From positions 5,852,001-5,916,000 of the forward strand of contig PUDQ02000001.1 of the NCBI GenBank assembly GCA_002964805.2: DNA of 64,000 bases, in the 5' to 3' direction. Every line of letters begins with the position of its first letter. The first letter of the stretch is position 1. The translations under genes were made by a program, and so were the position numbers. The notes beneath the pieces were generated by a model. It searched no databases, had not been told where the DNA came from, and saw nothing but the letters and a program-made list of their open reading frames with translations. This stretch comes from Trametes villosa. Taxonomy: Eukaryota > Basidiomycota > Agaricomycetes > Polyporales > Polyporaceae. Below are positions 45,649-57,145 of the stretch, in pieces.

Positions 45649-47059
45649 ATGGCGGCGACAGTCGAAATCCCGAAGGTCATGAAGGCGCTGGTTGCACAAG
45701 GGGTACGTCATTCCTAATCATCGACACAGCTACTAAGTACGATCATGCACTAATCTTCGCTCTTCATTGCCATTTACAGGATGGCAAGGTCGCGGTGCAA
45801 GATCACCCTGTACCCGCTGTCGGTGATGAGGACATCCTCGTCAAGGTCGTCGCAGTCGCACAGAACCCCACCGACTACAAGTGCACGTCTCTATCTCTAT
45901 ATCTCCTCCTCATCCACGACCTCGCTGACCCATACCTCCCCAGTCGTCGACTCCAACCGCGCGAAGCCCGGCACGCCGCTGGGGTGCGACTTCTCCGGGA
46001 ACATAGTACAAATCGGACCCGCGGCCGCGGCCGCGCACCCCGAGCTCCGTGTCGGCGCGCACGTCGCGGGCTTCGTCATGGGTGGCACGTTCGAGGACTA
46101 CGGCGCGTTCGCAGAGTACGTCAGTACACCCGCGACGCTCGTGTGGCCTGTCCCTGAGGGCACGTTCTCGCACGAGGAGGCCGCGACGACGGGTTGCGCG
46201 TAAGTGGAGGATGCGTCAATGGACGAGAGGTTGGTTTGGCTGATTGTACACTTGCATGTAGGTTCTGGACGGCGGTGCAGGCGCTGTACCATCCCACCCG
46301 CCTCGGCCTGGTCGAGCCTCCAGAGAAGACGACCAAGGAGGAGTGGATTTACATCCATGGCGGCAGCTGTACGCACCCTCAATTCCTCTCCTCCGTCCGA
46401 ATTCTTCACCTCAACTCATCACACACCGACTATCCACAGCCGCCGTTGGCCAGTTCGCGATCCAGCTCGCCACCCTCTCGGGCTACAAAGTCGTCACCAG
46501 CACCTCCCCGCGCAACTTCGCGCTCGTGCGCGCGCTCGGCGCCTCTGCCGCGGTCGACTACCGCGCGCCGGACGCCGCGGCGCAGATCAAGGCGGCCGCG
46601 GGGGACGCGATTCGGTACGGGTTCGACACGATCAGCGAAAGGGCGACGCAGACGTTGAGCGCGGCGGTGATTGCGCCTGAGGGGGGGAAGGTCGTGCATA
46701 TCCTGGGCGTGGTGCCGGATGCGACGGAGAGGACGGACGTGGAGCGCATTTGTGAGTTTGTCCCCCAATCTCGGACAGACTTGGGGTTCGTTGAACTCAC
46801 TGCTATACTAGACACCCTGCTCTACTGGGCACTCGGGCGCGCGTTCAGCTTTGGGCCGGGCGCGGAGCACCCCGTGCATCCAGAGGACAGGGCACACATG
46901 GAGGCGTTCCTCAAGAAGGTCCCGGCGCTGGTGCAGGCGGGGCACATCAAGCCGCTCCCGGTCAAGTTCTGGGAGGGCGGCCTGGCGGCAATCCCAGACG
47001 GGTTCCAGTACATGCGCGAGGGCAAGGTCAGCGCGGAGAAGATCGTGTACCGTGTTTGA
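45649..47059 (+). CDS. MDR-family enoyl reductase-like protein (TOXD/LovC-type), with a problematic splice
   Basis: Six exons: 45649-45702, 45780-about 45881, 45944-46199, 46262-46368, 46440-46751 and 46812-47059, giving about 359 aa. GroES-like half: D-I-L-V-K-V-V-A-V-A-Q-N-P-T-D-Y-K, then P-G-T-P-L-G-C-D-F-S-G-N-I-V. NADPH-binding half: I-H-G-G-S-S-A-V-G-Q-F-A-I-Q-L-A, exposed by the fourth intron. The C-terminus is G-G-L-A-A-I-P-D-G-F-Q-Y-M-R-E-G-K-V-S-A-E-K. These are features of fungal trans-acting enoyl reductase-like MDR proteins, which lack catalytic zinc. The second intron cannot be closed in frame with a GT donor: GTGCAC at 45881 and GTCTCT at 45887 each leave the frame one base off. 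A GC donor at 45883, or a one-base indel, would fix it. No polyketide synthase is nearby, so the role is open. Confidence 0.82.
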
Positions 47060-47284
47060 CCACGGGACGTTGGGTGGATGGGTGTACCGTACGAGGAGAG
47101 CAAAATGTAGTGTTACTAGGCCTCAATTGCAAAGCGTGGCGTGACACCGAAGTCGTTTCAAAGAAGCCTGCTATACGTTATATAAGCCACAGAAGAAAAT
47201 ACAGGAATGTCCAAGATGTAATGAGTGTACAACATGCAGAGTATGTCCATTCAATGTTCCAACCAATGTCTCCAGAGATGATGT

Positions 47285-48417
47285 CTATGCCGGTGGCGGC
47301 CCAACCGCCCAGCACCCAGGCCCGCCCTCGATCCGCTGGATCCACAGCCTGCGCAGGTTCACGATGCACTCCTTGGGCGCATCGACGCCTTGGTGCGGCT
47401 GAGCCTTGATCATCGGCGGCAGGACCGTCAGCTGCGCCTTAACGCGCTCAGGGAGCTCGTGCAGGTACAACATGAACTGGCGGTAGCACGCCTCGGATGC
47501 GCTCGGGCCGGGCGGCGGCGGAGGGTGCGGGAGGATGATGACCTTCTGCAAGTCCGGGAAGAACTCGTTTGAGGACGCGTCGCCTGAAGTGAAGAGCAAT
47601 AAGCATTCGACACCGAATACATTGCAAGAGATGCTCAAGCTAGGGGACGCCACTCACTGATGACTTGCTCGAGGGTCTCGGCCGTCATGCGCGGCCAGAA
47701 GTCAAGGCGCGACACCCGCAGATGGGTGACCGTGGGCGCATGCCGCCCCCAGTTTAAGAAGTTCACATCCTTGCAGTTCGGCGTTAGGATGTGGTGTAGG
47801 CGCCGCAGCGCGGGGTACAGAGGCTGCGCGCCCCCTTCCGCGTCTGTGTCCATGTCCACCGCTGCGAACGGAAGGAAGCTCGGGTCGCCGCCGATGCACG
47901 TCAGCTCTTGCAGGCGCGGGAAGCGGCAACGGACGACCGCCGCGCCGCGCCAGCGCGACTGGTTCAGCGCGAGGGAGTGCAGGTCCGGGGCGACCTCGCG
48001 CACGAGCATCGGGATGACGCGGTTGTACTGCTCGTCGAGGCTGACCTGCGCCGCGCGCCAGCGCTGCGTGCGCCGCTGCTGCGCGAGGAGGAACTCTGCG
48101 CGCGAGCGGGGCGGCGGCGCGGGGGGCGCGGCGGCGGGCATCCCCGCGTCGCCCGCGCCGTTCTCGTCGTAGGAGAGCCAGAGGTGGCGGACGCGGGGGA
48201 GCATGTCGGCGGCGCGGGCGCGCTCCTGCTGGTAGGCGTGCAGGAACTGCTCGATCTTGGCCGGCGAGCTGAAGAGGGCGACGGAGAAGAAGCGGGCGGG
48301 GCGCGAGAGGGTGCGGACGCGCTTGGAGACGAGGGCGAGGGCGCAGCCAGTCTGGCCGCCGTCGGTGCAGGCGTAGAAGAAGATCTGGGTGAGGAGCTCG
48401 ACGGCTAGCTTGTCCAT
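47285..48417 (-). CDS. F-box-like protein, member 1 of a local family
   Basis: Two exons, 48417-47658 and 47583-47285, give 352 aa. The N-terminus M-D-K-L-A-V-E-L-L-T-Q-I-F-F-Y-A-C-T-D-G-G followed by C-A-L-A-L-V-S-K-R-V-R-T-L-S-R-P matches the agaricomycete F-box-like domain. The middle has R-F-P-R-L-Q-E-L-T-C-I and A-P-T-V-T-H-L-R-V-S, leucine-rich-like segments. The C-terminus R-I-E-G-G-P-G-C-W-A-V is shared with the paralogs at 54765 and 57146. The middle (residues about 95-150) is Ala/Arg/Pro-rich and differs from both. Presumed SCF adaptor; target unknown. Confidence 0.8.
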
Positions 48418-50388
48418 GGCGAGGAAGGTGCAATGTTGTGGGGGCTCTGCTGCGATGGGCGTAGTGGTTTTGGTTTTGAAGGGGGCTACGGACAGTTTAT
48501 ACCGCGCGCTCGGGAATCACGGAGCAATGAGCATCGCATGTGAGTGATCGCGAGAACTGCTGGCGTGTGTGGCGTTCACATCGCGTTGCATGGCGTGGGG
48601 GTGGGCGGGCCCAGTCACTGGCAGACAAAGTAAGCTCGATCGTCATGCGCGCTGTTGGTGGAAGCACAGTTAGGTGGGCGCACAGGATCGCAGCAGCTCT
48701 TGATGAGGGCCATCTGCGAAGAAGCGAGTCTGTGCGAGAGCGAAGGGCGACGCGGAGATAGAACCCGACCAGTTCATCAAACTCGAGGGGACGAAGGATT
48801 GACGGTCGCACGAGAGCGAGGTGGGCATTGTCGCCATGAGCGCCAGCGAAGTATCCTGTGTCCGTTGGGCCACAAACATGAAGGATGTGTTCAAAACGTG
48901 TCGTAGCATGCGATGGATAGGAAGTTGTGGCACAGGAAGAGGGAAGAGTTGGGAACGAAACGGCTGCCACAGCTGAGGCACTTGTCTGCTCACACTCCGG
49001 ACACAGCCACAGATGGTAATTAACGGGTATCGGGAGGACTGGTCCCCGAGTGCAGCTCTCCCTCTCTCCATCACCATTAGAATCAGCACTCCGCCGACTT
49101 CTATCAACGCATCGGGGTCTCGGTGTGCAAAGGAAGTAGAAAGAAGGATCGACTGCTCAGCTGACAGTGTAGTCGTTCTCTCCCCGGGCCTCGACATCAC
49201 CTCCACACACTGGCCGCCCAAGGTCCGCGCACGTCGCCGGTCATCATGTCTTCTTCCATCGCGAAGTCTCTGCGGACGCGCTCGAGGATCCAGGTTGCCG
49301 TCGGCCGTTAGTGACATACCGCTGTTGGTGACGGACATTGCATCCTGTCGAGACAACGACTGCCAGACATGTTCCCATGAGCTGTCCTTCCCCACCTTCG
49401 GCATGCCGTTTTTCTTCAACCGGCGAGCCACAACCTGTGCGTGTAGCATCGCAAAGCGCGAACATTGGCTATCGCAGCCGTTGGTGAGCGGAATTCGTTT
49501 TTTTTTTGGGTAAAGCTTGCACGTCCGCTGACATGCCACTACAGAGCAGCTGCGACCTTGCGGTAGTTATATATGCAGTTCACCATGCTGCCTTACTATC
49601 GGAGAACCTCGCCAAGAAGCACGAGCTGCTGCTCGACGTGTTGCCATCCTACTGCTGGTGTCGAAGCTACCTCTGTCAAGTGCTCCCGTCGCGTGCGTCT
49701 CATGATGGATGCGCTGCGACGACGCTCGCCTTCGAGGTAATCTGCGCCCATCATCAGATGCAGAAGACCTGTCTTGTGGCGGCGTCGCACAGCCATTACT
49801 GCTGCCATACCTTCGACGTCTCTCCCACCCCGACTGCTGTCGTTCTGTGTACCCTGGGCTATCGTGCAACTTGTGGACGACGCTGCTCGATGGTCGACCT
49901 CCTTCTTGTCACCCGCCGCCACCGCGACGGCGTTCTAGCTCCCACCATACTCCACGCTCCACGCCGCGTCGTCTGCTGGAGAAGGCGTCCTTTGTCGGCA
50001 GGAAGTTGTGCTTGCATGCTGGAGGCTACCAAGTCAGGACTGCGTCTCCCTAGTCATGAGCTCACTGTGTTGCGGACTAGGCTACAGGGCCAGTTGTGGA
50101 CTGTTGTGGAGCATCTTCGTCCAACCTGAGCTGGCCGTTGTCCGATCCATCCATGCTCTTCACATATGCGCCATCTCTTGTATACGTGCCATCTCTTGCG
50201 TCGACCATGGCTATCCGAACCTGAGGCTGACCGAAGCGTTGCAACGTTGTAACCCCCGCTGCCTTTAAACATTGCCTCAGCCGCAGGCTCCTTCGACTAA
50301 AAATCATGCTCGCTGGGGAACGCCAAGTAAATCCCGCACCCTTCTACAGTACATTCATTCTAAACTTCGTCCTACCCAATCTATGCCC
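48418..50388. other. Intergenic, F-box-like gene to GUS1
   Basis: Nearly 2 kb. A 289-codon minus frame (48670-49539) and a 207-codon plus frame (49506-50129) are the longest but show ordinary third-base composition and no domain. A run of eleven T sits at 49498-49508. The sequence near 49850-49875 is weakly repeated near 50078-50103. Confidence 0.45.
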
Positions 50389-53090
50389 CTACGCATTCTG
50401 GGGGTCGTACACGTTCTGCACCTTGTACATCTTCGTGTCAGCGGGCGTCGGCACCTCGCCCTCGCCGTACACCTTCGCCACCTTGTACATCTTCGTGTCC
50501 ACCGGGGTCTCCGCCGCCGTCAGCTGCCCGCGCTGCTCCCCCGCCTCCGCCTCCGTCTTCGCCGCAGGGGTAGCTGCGCCTGCAGCCACACCCGCCTTGC
50601 TCGCGATGCTCGCCGCGCGCCCGTCGGGGATGCTGATGAACTCGAGCCGGCCGTCGTCCTTGTTCGCGCCGTCGAAGATGTAGTACCCCTTGCGCTCGAA
50701 CTGGATGATGTCGCCCTTCGTCAGCGCGCGCACGTTCGCGTCCGCGCGCGCGGCCTCGCGGAACTCGGACACGGGCGTCACGAAGTCCTTCACGTCGTCC
50801 GCGTCCTCGAGCTTCTTCTTCGTGATCAGGTAGTCGTAGTCGAGCAGCGTCACGTCGACGAGCGTGTGCGCGCCCGCGGGCTGCGCGAGCCACGTGATCT
50901 TCTTCTTCGTCTTGCGGAAGTCGCCCGCGAGGTGCAGCTCGAGCTCGAGGCCGGTGATGGTCCCGGACGCGTCGGTGGTCTTGGAGCGCACGATCGCGTT
51001 GCCCCAGTCCATGAGCGTGACCTCCTCCTGGTCGTCGAAGGAGAGCGCGTCGGCCTGCTCGAGGAAGATCTGCGACGAGTAGACGGTCTGCTTCTCGCCG
51101 ACCTCGGGGTTCTTCTTGTGTTTCGGCACGTTCTTCACCTCGGGCGTCGCGGGGCCGCCCTTGACCGTCACGGGCACGCTGTCCACATCAACTGTCAGTA
51201 CCCGTGGTGGGGCAGAAGGGGAGGGGAGCGCTCACAGCTTCTCCTCAGAGAGGGCCCAGAAGCGCGGCGCGACGGGATCGATGACCTTCTTGTTCAGCGT
51301 CCAGAGCGTGTCCCACTCGAGCGAGACGATCGCCTGCGAGGGGCCCTGCGCGAGCATGAACTGGCGGAGCGCTTCGACGGTGAGCCCGCGGCGGCGGATG
51401 CCGCGCACGGTCGGGAAGCGCGGGTCGTCCCAGCCGCGCACGAGCTTCTGGTCAACGAACCAGTGCAGCTTGCGCTTCGAGAGGAGCGTGTAGATGAAGT
51501 TTAGGCGACTGCGAGGGGGTGACGTGAGTGGGCGATTGAGAGGTGGTGTGAGGATAAGGGGTTACCTGAAGTCCCAGATGTTGACGGGGCGGAGGCCGAG
51601 CGCCTCGATCATCCAGTGGTACTGCGGGTTGCGGTCACGGTACTCGTTCGTACGGAGGGCGTGTGTTACACCCTCGAGCGAGTCGACGATGGGGCACGCA
51701 AAGTCATACGTCGGGTACACCTTCCACTTCGACCTAGTGAAGATGTCAGTGGCATTTCAACTTAGAGGAAGCCCATAGGCCTGCGTACCCAGTGCGATGG
51801 TGAGGGAGCGGGTTCGTGCGGTAGATGACGGGGTCGCGCAGCGCCTTGTTCGGGTTGTCCACGCTCATCTTCGCGCGGATGCACCAGCGGAGGCCCTCCG
51901 CGGAGCCGGTCGTCATCTCCGCAAAGTGCTTCAGGTTGTCCTCGACGCTGTCCTCGCGGTGCTTGGACGCGATGCCGTCGAAGCGCTCCTTGCGCATCTG
52001 CTCCTGCTCGGTGTCGTCCGCGTACGCCTTGCCGGTCTTGATCGCCTGCACCGCGTACTCGTACAGCTTGTCGAAGTAGTCGGAGGTGTGCGTGATCCGG
52101 TCGCCGTGGATGTCGAGCAGGGCGAGGTCCTCGAGGATGGTCTCTTCGAACTCAGTCTGTGTGGCGCGCATCAGTAACTATTTTGTTGTAAGAGTGCGCG
52201 CAGTGCATGCTTACCCTCTCCTTGCTGGGGTTGGTGTCATCGAAGCGGATGATCATCTTGCCCTTGTACATTTTGGCGAAGTACTGGTTCAGCATGGCAG
52301 CCTTCGCGTGTCCTATGTGGAGGTAACCACTGGGCTCAGGAGGGAAACGGGTGACGACCTCGCCCTCCTTCGCATCCTGAAGCCCGAGAGCAAACGAGGC
52401 AGCAGTTTTGTTTGAACGCGCCTTTGCAGACTTGGCCTCTGAATCGACAGTCAATAAATGGATGTGAGCAGATATCAGGACTGAGTACGCACCCGTAAGG
52501 CCAGCGACCACGAGCTGCGTGGACTCGAGGGACTCGAGGTAGCTGAACCACCTGAGGAGATGGGGGTGCTTGTTGTTCTTAAGCAGACCAACGATCTTCA
52601 CGCTGCCTAGCACGGGTATCAGATCGACAGGCTAGCCGGCTTGGATGGATGGTGCAGACCTTTCAGCGCGCCCCAGACAATCCAGTCGGCAGCAGTGATA
52701 CCGTGTCCGACGAGGAAGGTGCGGTAGGCGAGGTGATCATCGAGGGAGTCTAGAGCGGCCGTGATCTCGGGGAACGCGGTCACGGTAGGCAGACTCTTCG
52801 CCAAAGCAAAGTATGCAGCGGTCTGAGGCGCGTCAATGGGTCAATTGAAGCGCGTTTATCCATGAGCGAAGGTCGCGCACCTTTGCGCTGTCGTCTGCGA
52901 GGCCGCCAGCCTTTGCAAGAGCCTGCACGATCTCATCCTCGGCAGTAACTTTGGACTCGTCAATTTCGAGAGTGACACCCTTCGCGGCGGTGTCGAAGTT
53001 CAGAGAGGCTTTGCCGGTATATGTCGAGACTGCGGCCGCTGCCCACGGGAAGGGCGACGCGGCAGGGGTGAGTGTGAGGACGCCAGCCAT
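50389..53090 (-). CDS. GUS1: Glutamyl-tRNA synthetase, cytosolic
   Basis: Charges tRNA-Glu with glutamate. Eight exons (53090-52881, 52822-52660, 52606-52493, 52438-52215, 52156-51789, 51733-51566, 51508-51236, 51178-50389) give 769 aa in whole codons. Residues 1 to about 160 are a GST-like domain used for complex formation (Arc1-type). The class I HIGH motif is in [12 protein letters not shown] (about 195-206), and the KMSKS-type loop is L-L-S-K-R-K-L (about 424-430). [12 protein letters not shown] and the anticodon-binding beta-barrels follow. An Ala/Thr-rich linker carries two copies of D-T-K-M-Y-K-V-x-x-V-Y at the very end. The first intron removes the sequence R-S-W-I-N, which might alternatively be coding. 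ATGACTC lies 60 bp upstream of the start. Confidence 0.95.
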
Positions 53091-53451
53091 GGCTGCGATG
53101 TGGGAGAAGACAAAGTCTGCAAAACCCTGGCCTGGGCGAACGAGCTGGGATGACTCTCGAGCTCAGATCGTGCGCGATCCTGCAGACCGATCGAGAGCAG
53201 ATCTCGATCTACAGCGGTGTCAGCAGTCCTGGAGGAATTAATGGGGAAATCGGACTATGGACACCGCCATCCTCTGAATCGCCCGACGCGCTTAGCAACG
53301 CCCACGGACTCTAGAAAAGTAACCAGCGGGGTATTAATATTGCGATGCTCACCGCCCGCTAGCAGAGGGACTGTCGTACTTTGACAGCTTGCACAGCACT
53401 TCGGCTATTGATCTACATAATGTGGCTTCGAGGCACTCCCGGTCGCTCAGA
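53091..53451. promoter_or_regulatory. Divergent promoter between GUS1 and the metallophosphoesterase gene
   Basis: 361 bp with outward starts on both sides. It contains an ATGACTC core near the GUS1 side and GATCGAGAGCAGATCTCGATC-like inverted bases near 53190-53210. Confidence 0.5.
53150..53156. promoter_or_regulatory. Gcn4/Cpc1-type half-consensus site upstream of GUS1
   Basis: ATGACTC followed by T, 60 bp upstream of the GUS1 ATG. It matches six of seven positions of the TGACTCA core. Confidence 0.3.
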
Positions 53452-54516
53452 ATGAACTCTCCCATCGACTCCGACCACCCCGCCGACACTACTCTCAGGC
53501 TTCCTAGAGCCGTGGTCCATGAGCACTACGACTTAACTCGTCTACCAAAGCACCCCGGCGAGGGTTGGACGCGCTTCGTCTGCATCTCTGACAATCACTC
53601 GCGCCTCTTCCACGTTCCTCCTGGCGATGTCTTGCTCCATGCTGGCGACCTCAGTAGACACGGCACCCTGCATGATCTCGAGGTTACGCTGGACTGGCTG
53701 AAGGCACTGCCCCACCCAGCCAAATAGTCAGTCCTATTGAGTTTGCTTGCATCAAACCACACTGACATGCTGAGCAAAGTTTCATGGCCGGGAACCATGA
53801 TGTAAGTGTCATCCGCCCGATTGCACTGCTCGATGCTTATTCTGCGCCTACGCGTAGTTGTGTCTAGACAAGCAATACGAGGACGGCGGCGCTATGCGCC
53901 CATTCAGGCCCTTTGCCCTACACCAGAAGGTCGGTATCTCTTCTACGATATTCCCATATCGCTCACAAACCTGCTTGCCTTCAGGATATCGCAGCCGCAC
54001 GCAAGTTGGTTCGGAGCAGCTCCATGCGCAAGGCGGGCATGCACTATCTCGAGTTCGACACCGCCACGCACACCGCACAGAGCGGCAAGAAATACATGAT
54101 CTACGGCTCCCCAGTACGTCTCCCGCATCTGCCGCAAGTCCGCTGCGCACCCACTCACCCCGTCCGTGCAGGCGGCCCAGGTTTACTCCATCGGCGCGTT
54201 CCAGTACACGCCCGAGGAGGGCAACAACGTCTACGCGCGCATCCCGCCCGGCGTCGACATCCTCATGACGCACACGCCCTCCCTCGGCGTCTGCGACATC
54301 ACCAAGCGCGGCAAGCACGCCGGGTGCGCGAAGCTCGCGGAGCGCCTCATGGACGACGACCTTCAGAGTGTCCGTTTGCACGTTTGCGGGCATATACACG
54401 AAGCCCATGGGGCGGTGGTCGTTGGGCAGAGCGACAAGAATCCCGAGGGGAGGATCAGTATCAATGCTGCTTTGCCCTTTGTACCGCTTCCTGTTATCAT
54501 CGATATGCTAGACTGA
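53452..54516 (+). CDS. Calcineurin-like metallophosphoesterase (MPPED/239FB-type)
   Basis: Five exons (53452-53726, 53780-53801, 53858-53929, 53985-54113, 54172-54516) give 280 aa. The dimetal site can be read in order: C-I-S-D-N-H (D47, N48, H49), H-A-G-D-L-S-R-H-G (D66), A-G-N-H-D (about 97-100, on a 22-nt micro-exon), D-I-L-M-T-H-T-P and C-G-H-I-H-E-A-H-G. The canonical first motif is D-x-H; here it is D-N-H, as in the MPPED subfamily. Family members hydrolyse phosphomonoesters or cyclic nucleotides. The physiological substrate is unknown, and there is no signal peptide. The micro-exon carrying GNHD is essential, so skipping it would kill the enzyme. Confidence 0.92.
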
Positions 54517-54764
54517 TATACCTACACGTAGAGGGCGACCTCGTCAACACGACTTGCATATATATACACTATCATACCTTGACAAGATCTCGCTTGCCGG
54601 TTTGTATCGCTGCCAGGCAAGTCTACTGCGCTCTGTGAAATGTACTCACTTTCGCACGGGCATCGAGCTCGATTCTGGCTGCAGCCAGTGAGCGCCCACC
54701 AGTACCAGGTTGATCACAGACCACCATCAACCCCCCGACCAGCTAAAGCTACGGGATACGCTCC

Positions 54765-55955
54765 ATGGAGAAACTTGCAGTCGAGCTACTCACCAACATA
54801 TTCACCCTCGCGTGCACAGACGGCGGCTACACGGCCTGCTCGCTCTCCCTCGTATGCAAACACTTTCGTGAGGTCGCACGCCCGCTGCGGTTCCACTCCG
54901 TGGCCCTGTCGGGCGCCCCAGACCAGCTCCAGCAGTTTTTCGTCCAGCTGGAGCGCGAGCACGAACGCGCCGCCCGTGAATCCGACGCTGCAGCCAAAGT
55001 ACGCCACCTGTATCTCCGGATGCAACAAGTCGCTATCCCGCAGTTGGTCATCAACGCCGGATGGGGTTTCGAGCCTGCGCGCACGCACGCCGAGGGCACA
55101 GACACAGACACAGCCGCACCCTCGGCACCGGTGCACGAGCAGCCTAAGGACGACCCCAACTCTGCAGCCCCTCAAACACGCGATGAATACGCCGCCCTCG
55201 TCTCTGCACTCCTGCGCCTGGTCGCGCCGACGCTTGAGACGCTTGTCTTCCTCCCGTTCGCATACGCGCCGCCCATCGAGCCGGGGATCGTCTTCCCAGT
55301 GCTGCGCGAGCTCGCCCTTGCGACTCCGCCCGTGAGCAACCGGTACTCTGATACACCTGAAGAAATGCCGCCGTACCCTGCGCTCAGGCGGCTGCACCTC
55401 CTCTCGGGCGGGGTGAACGTCGAGCATTGGGCTTTCCACGCCCCCGAAGTGACGCATATCCGGGTGTCTGCGGTGGGCTACCGCGCGAACACGAGCGACT
55501 TGGCCCTCATACATGGTTCGTGCCGTTTTTCTCTCTCGCCGGAGATCGTGAACTGGTCTGACCAGGTGTCGCTTGCAGGAGACCCGTCGCAGGAGTCAGC
55601 ATCCCAGCCCTTCAGTCGCCTGCAGACAGTGATCTTCCAGCTCGCCCCGCCCCCTCCGCGGCGCTACTGCCACGGGATGCCTTCGCTGTGGTACAAACGC
55701 ATGGTGCCCGCGCTCTGGGAGAAGCAGGCGGCCGCGCGCGTGCCGGTGTACATCATCCCGCCCCCCGAGAAGGAGAAGAACTCGAAGGCGGCGCGGCGGC
55801 CGGCGGAGGAGTACGACGACCACCGGGAGGAGTGGGAGGGGCGCATACGCGGGGGAGCAGGCTGCTGGGAGGTCGTGGAGGAGTATGCGCGTGCGAGGTT
55901 CGCCGCGGGCGGGGATCCGCCGAGGTACTTGACCCCGTGGGTAGATCCCGCGTGA
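54765..55955 (+). CDS. F-box-like protein, member 2 (tandem paralog)
   Basis: Best model: exons 54765-55515 and 55579-55955, 375 aa. The intron (55516-55578, 63 nt, GTTCGT...TTGCAG) is a multiple of three without stops, so an unspliced 396-aa form is also open. The intron is inferred from the paralog at 57146, whose intron interrupts the same I-H-G codon. N-terminus: M-E-K-L-A-V-E-L-L-T-N-I-F-T-L-A-C-T-D-G-G and S-L-V-C-K-H-F-R-E-V-A-R-P-L-R-F-H. Middle: L-E-T-L-V-F-L-P-F. C-terminus: W-Y-K-R-M-V-P-A-L-W-E-K, then V-P-V-Y-I-I-P-P-P and R-I-R-G-G-A-G-C-W-E-V. Presumed SCF substrate adaptor. An insert of Asp/Thr/Ala repeats lies at about 108-130. Confidence 0.82.
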   Translation: MEKLAVELLTNIFTLACTDGGYTACSLSLVCKHFREVARPLRFHSVALSGAPDQLQQFFVQLEREHERAARESDAAAKVRHLYLRMQQVAIPQLVINAGWGFEPARTHAEGTDTDTAAPSAPVHEQPKDDPNSAAPQTRDEYAALVSALLRLVAPTLETLVFLPFAYAPPIEPGIVFPVLRELALATPPVSNRYSDTPEEMPPYPALRRLHLLSGGVNVEHWAFHAPEVTHIRVSAVGYRANTSDLALIHGSCRFSLSPEIVNWSDQVSLAGDPSQESASQPFSRLQTVIFQLAPPPPRRYCHGMPSLWYKRMVPALWEKQAAARVPVYIIPPPEKEKNSKAARRPAEEYDDHREEWEGRIRGGAGCWEVVEEYARARFAAGGDPPRYLTPWVDPA

Positions 55956-57145
55956 GGGGTAGCATGAGGACAGTGTGCGCAATCGACAAAGGTATGAGGG
56001 GTACGTCCCATCATTAGCTTACGCTTCCTCACACCGAGGCTTGACAGATTGCGCCTGTGTTCACGGATCGTGTCAGACAATCAAGTAGCGCTGAATCTTT
56101 AGTGATTACTACATGCACACCGCGGTATAGTCCATCCCAGTGGCCTTACGGACCGCCGAGTCCTATTTGAGAATGATCCGAAGGAGCATTCGGCTTATCA
56201 TACGGGACATAGAGGCCCTTCGGTGGCTGTACCTCTAGCGTTCACTTTCTCACGGGTCCGGGCCGTTGCTCCGGGTTCCCTCTGGCTCACTGAGCGCTCG
56301 CCGCGATTCGCGTTGTGCTTGGTCGCCACGACTTCAAGTCTTGTCGTCTTTCTGTCGTCTTCCTTGTATGTATGTTGGATGTAGAGGTCGAGGTAGTACT
56401 TTCCATGGGCCATTTACGTCGCGTGGTCCGCACATATTTGATGCACTTACCTTCTTTCTCGACAGCATTAATATTATCCCCGGCTACAGCCTTAGTAGAG
56501 GCACGCTGCTCGCCGCGTTCCTCCCTCCGTCACTCATGGCAGGAGCCATGGCTGCGCCAATGGTACGTCTGTTCCCGTCAAGGCCATTTATTTGGAGACC
56601 CCGGGCCTCCGTCCTTCATGCTCGGCCTCTTGCACTCTAACGAACTGCTTTTGAAGCAAAATCATCTTCCTCCCTACGGTAGCACGACCGCGTGGAGACT
56701 TTTGACTTCCCGTCGTCCTTGCAACAAAACTTGTAACTTCCACGATCCTCCTGCGCCCGAAAAAGTACTGACCGTGCACGCCGTCATCGTAACAGACTTC
56801 TCTTGTCCCGCTAGCTACTTACATTAAACCCAATAATCAACCTTTCCTCAGAATCAATGTACATGTGTATACGCTCTCGTCCTCGCTGCAACAAATAATA
56901 AGTAAGGATCATTCTCAGCGGGCGTGCAGGGACTGCAGCGCCTTACTTAGCACACGTTGCATCTCTGGCTTGCAGGAGCGGGCGCGATCCACTGTTGGCA
57001 GTTGCAGCTGATAACTGCCACCGCCCGCGGCGGGCGCCACTGAGTCTCGCCCCTCTGTCGTGGCAACTTGATCCTCACACACGCTCCAGTGAGTGAGCTA
57101 CCACGTCGACTCGCTGAGCTTGTGCAGTATCCAACGCTGCGTGTC
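55956..57145. other. Intergenic between the tandem F-box-like paralogs
   Basis: About 1.2 kb. A 170-codon plus frame (56315-56827) and a hydrophobic stretch in another frame (near 56455-56560) show no domain. The last 80 bp upstream of 57146 are open in frame with the next gene, so its start could be earlier (ATG 57068). Confidence 0.45.

Noticed and set aside
48670..49539. 289-codon minus-strand open frame upstream of an F-box-like gene
   Set aside because: Third positions are not GC-biased as in neighbouring genes, and the translation has no recognisable motif. A real unknown gene cannot be fully excluded.
49506..50129. 207-codon plus-strand open frame with a weak internal repeat (G-Y-R-A-x-C-G)
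   Set aside because: The repeat is about 19 of 26 bases and occurs only twice. The translation is Cys/His/Arg-rich without a pattern, so it is treated as chance.
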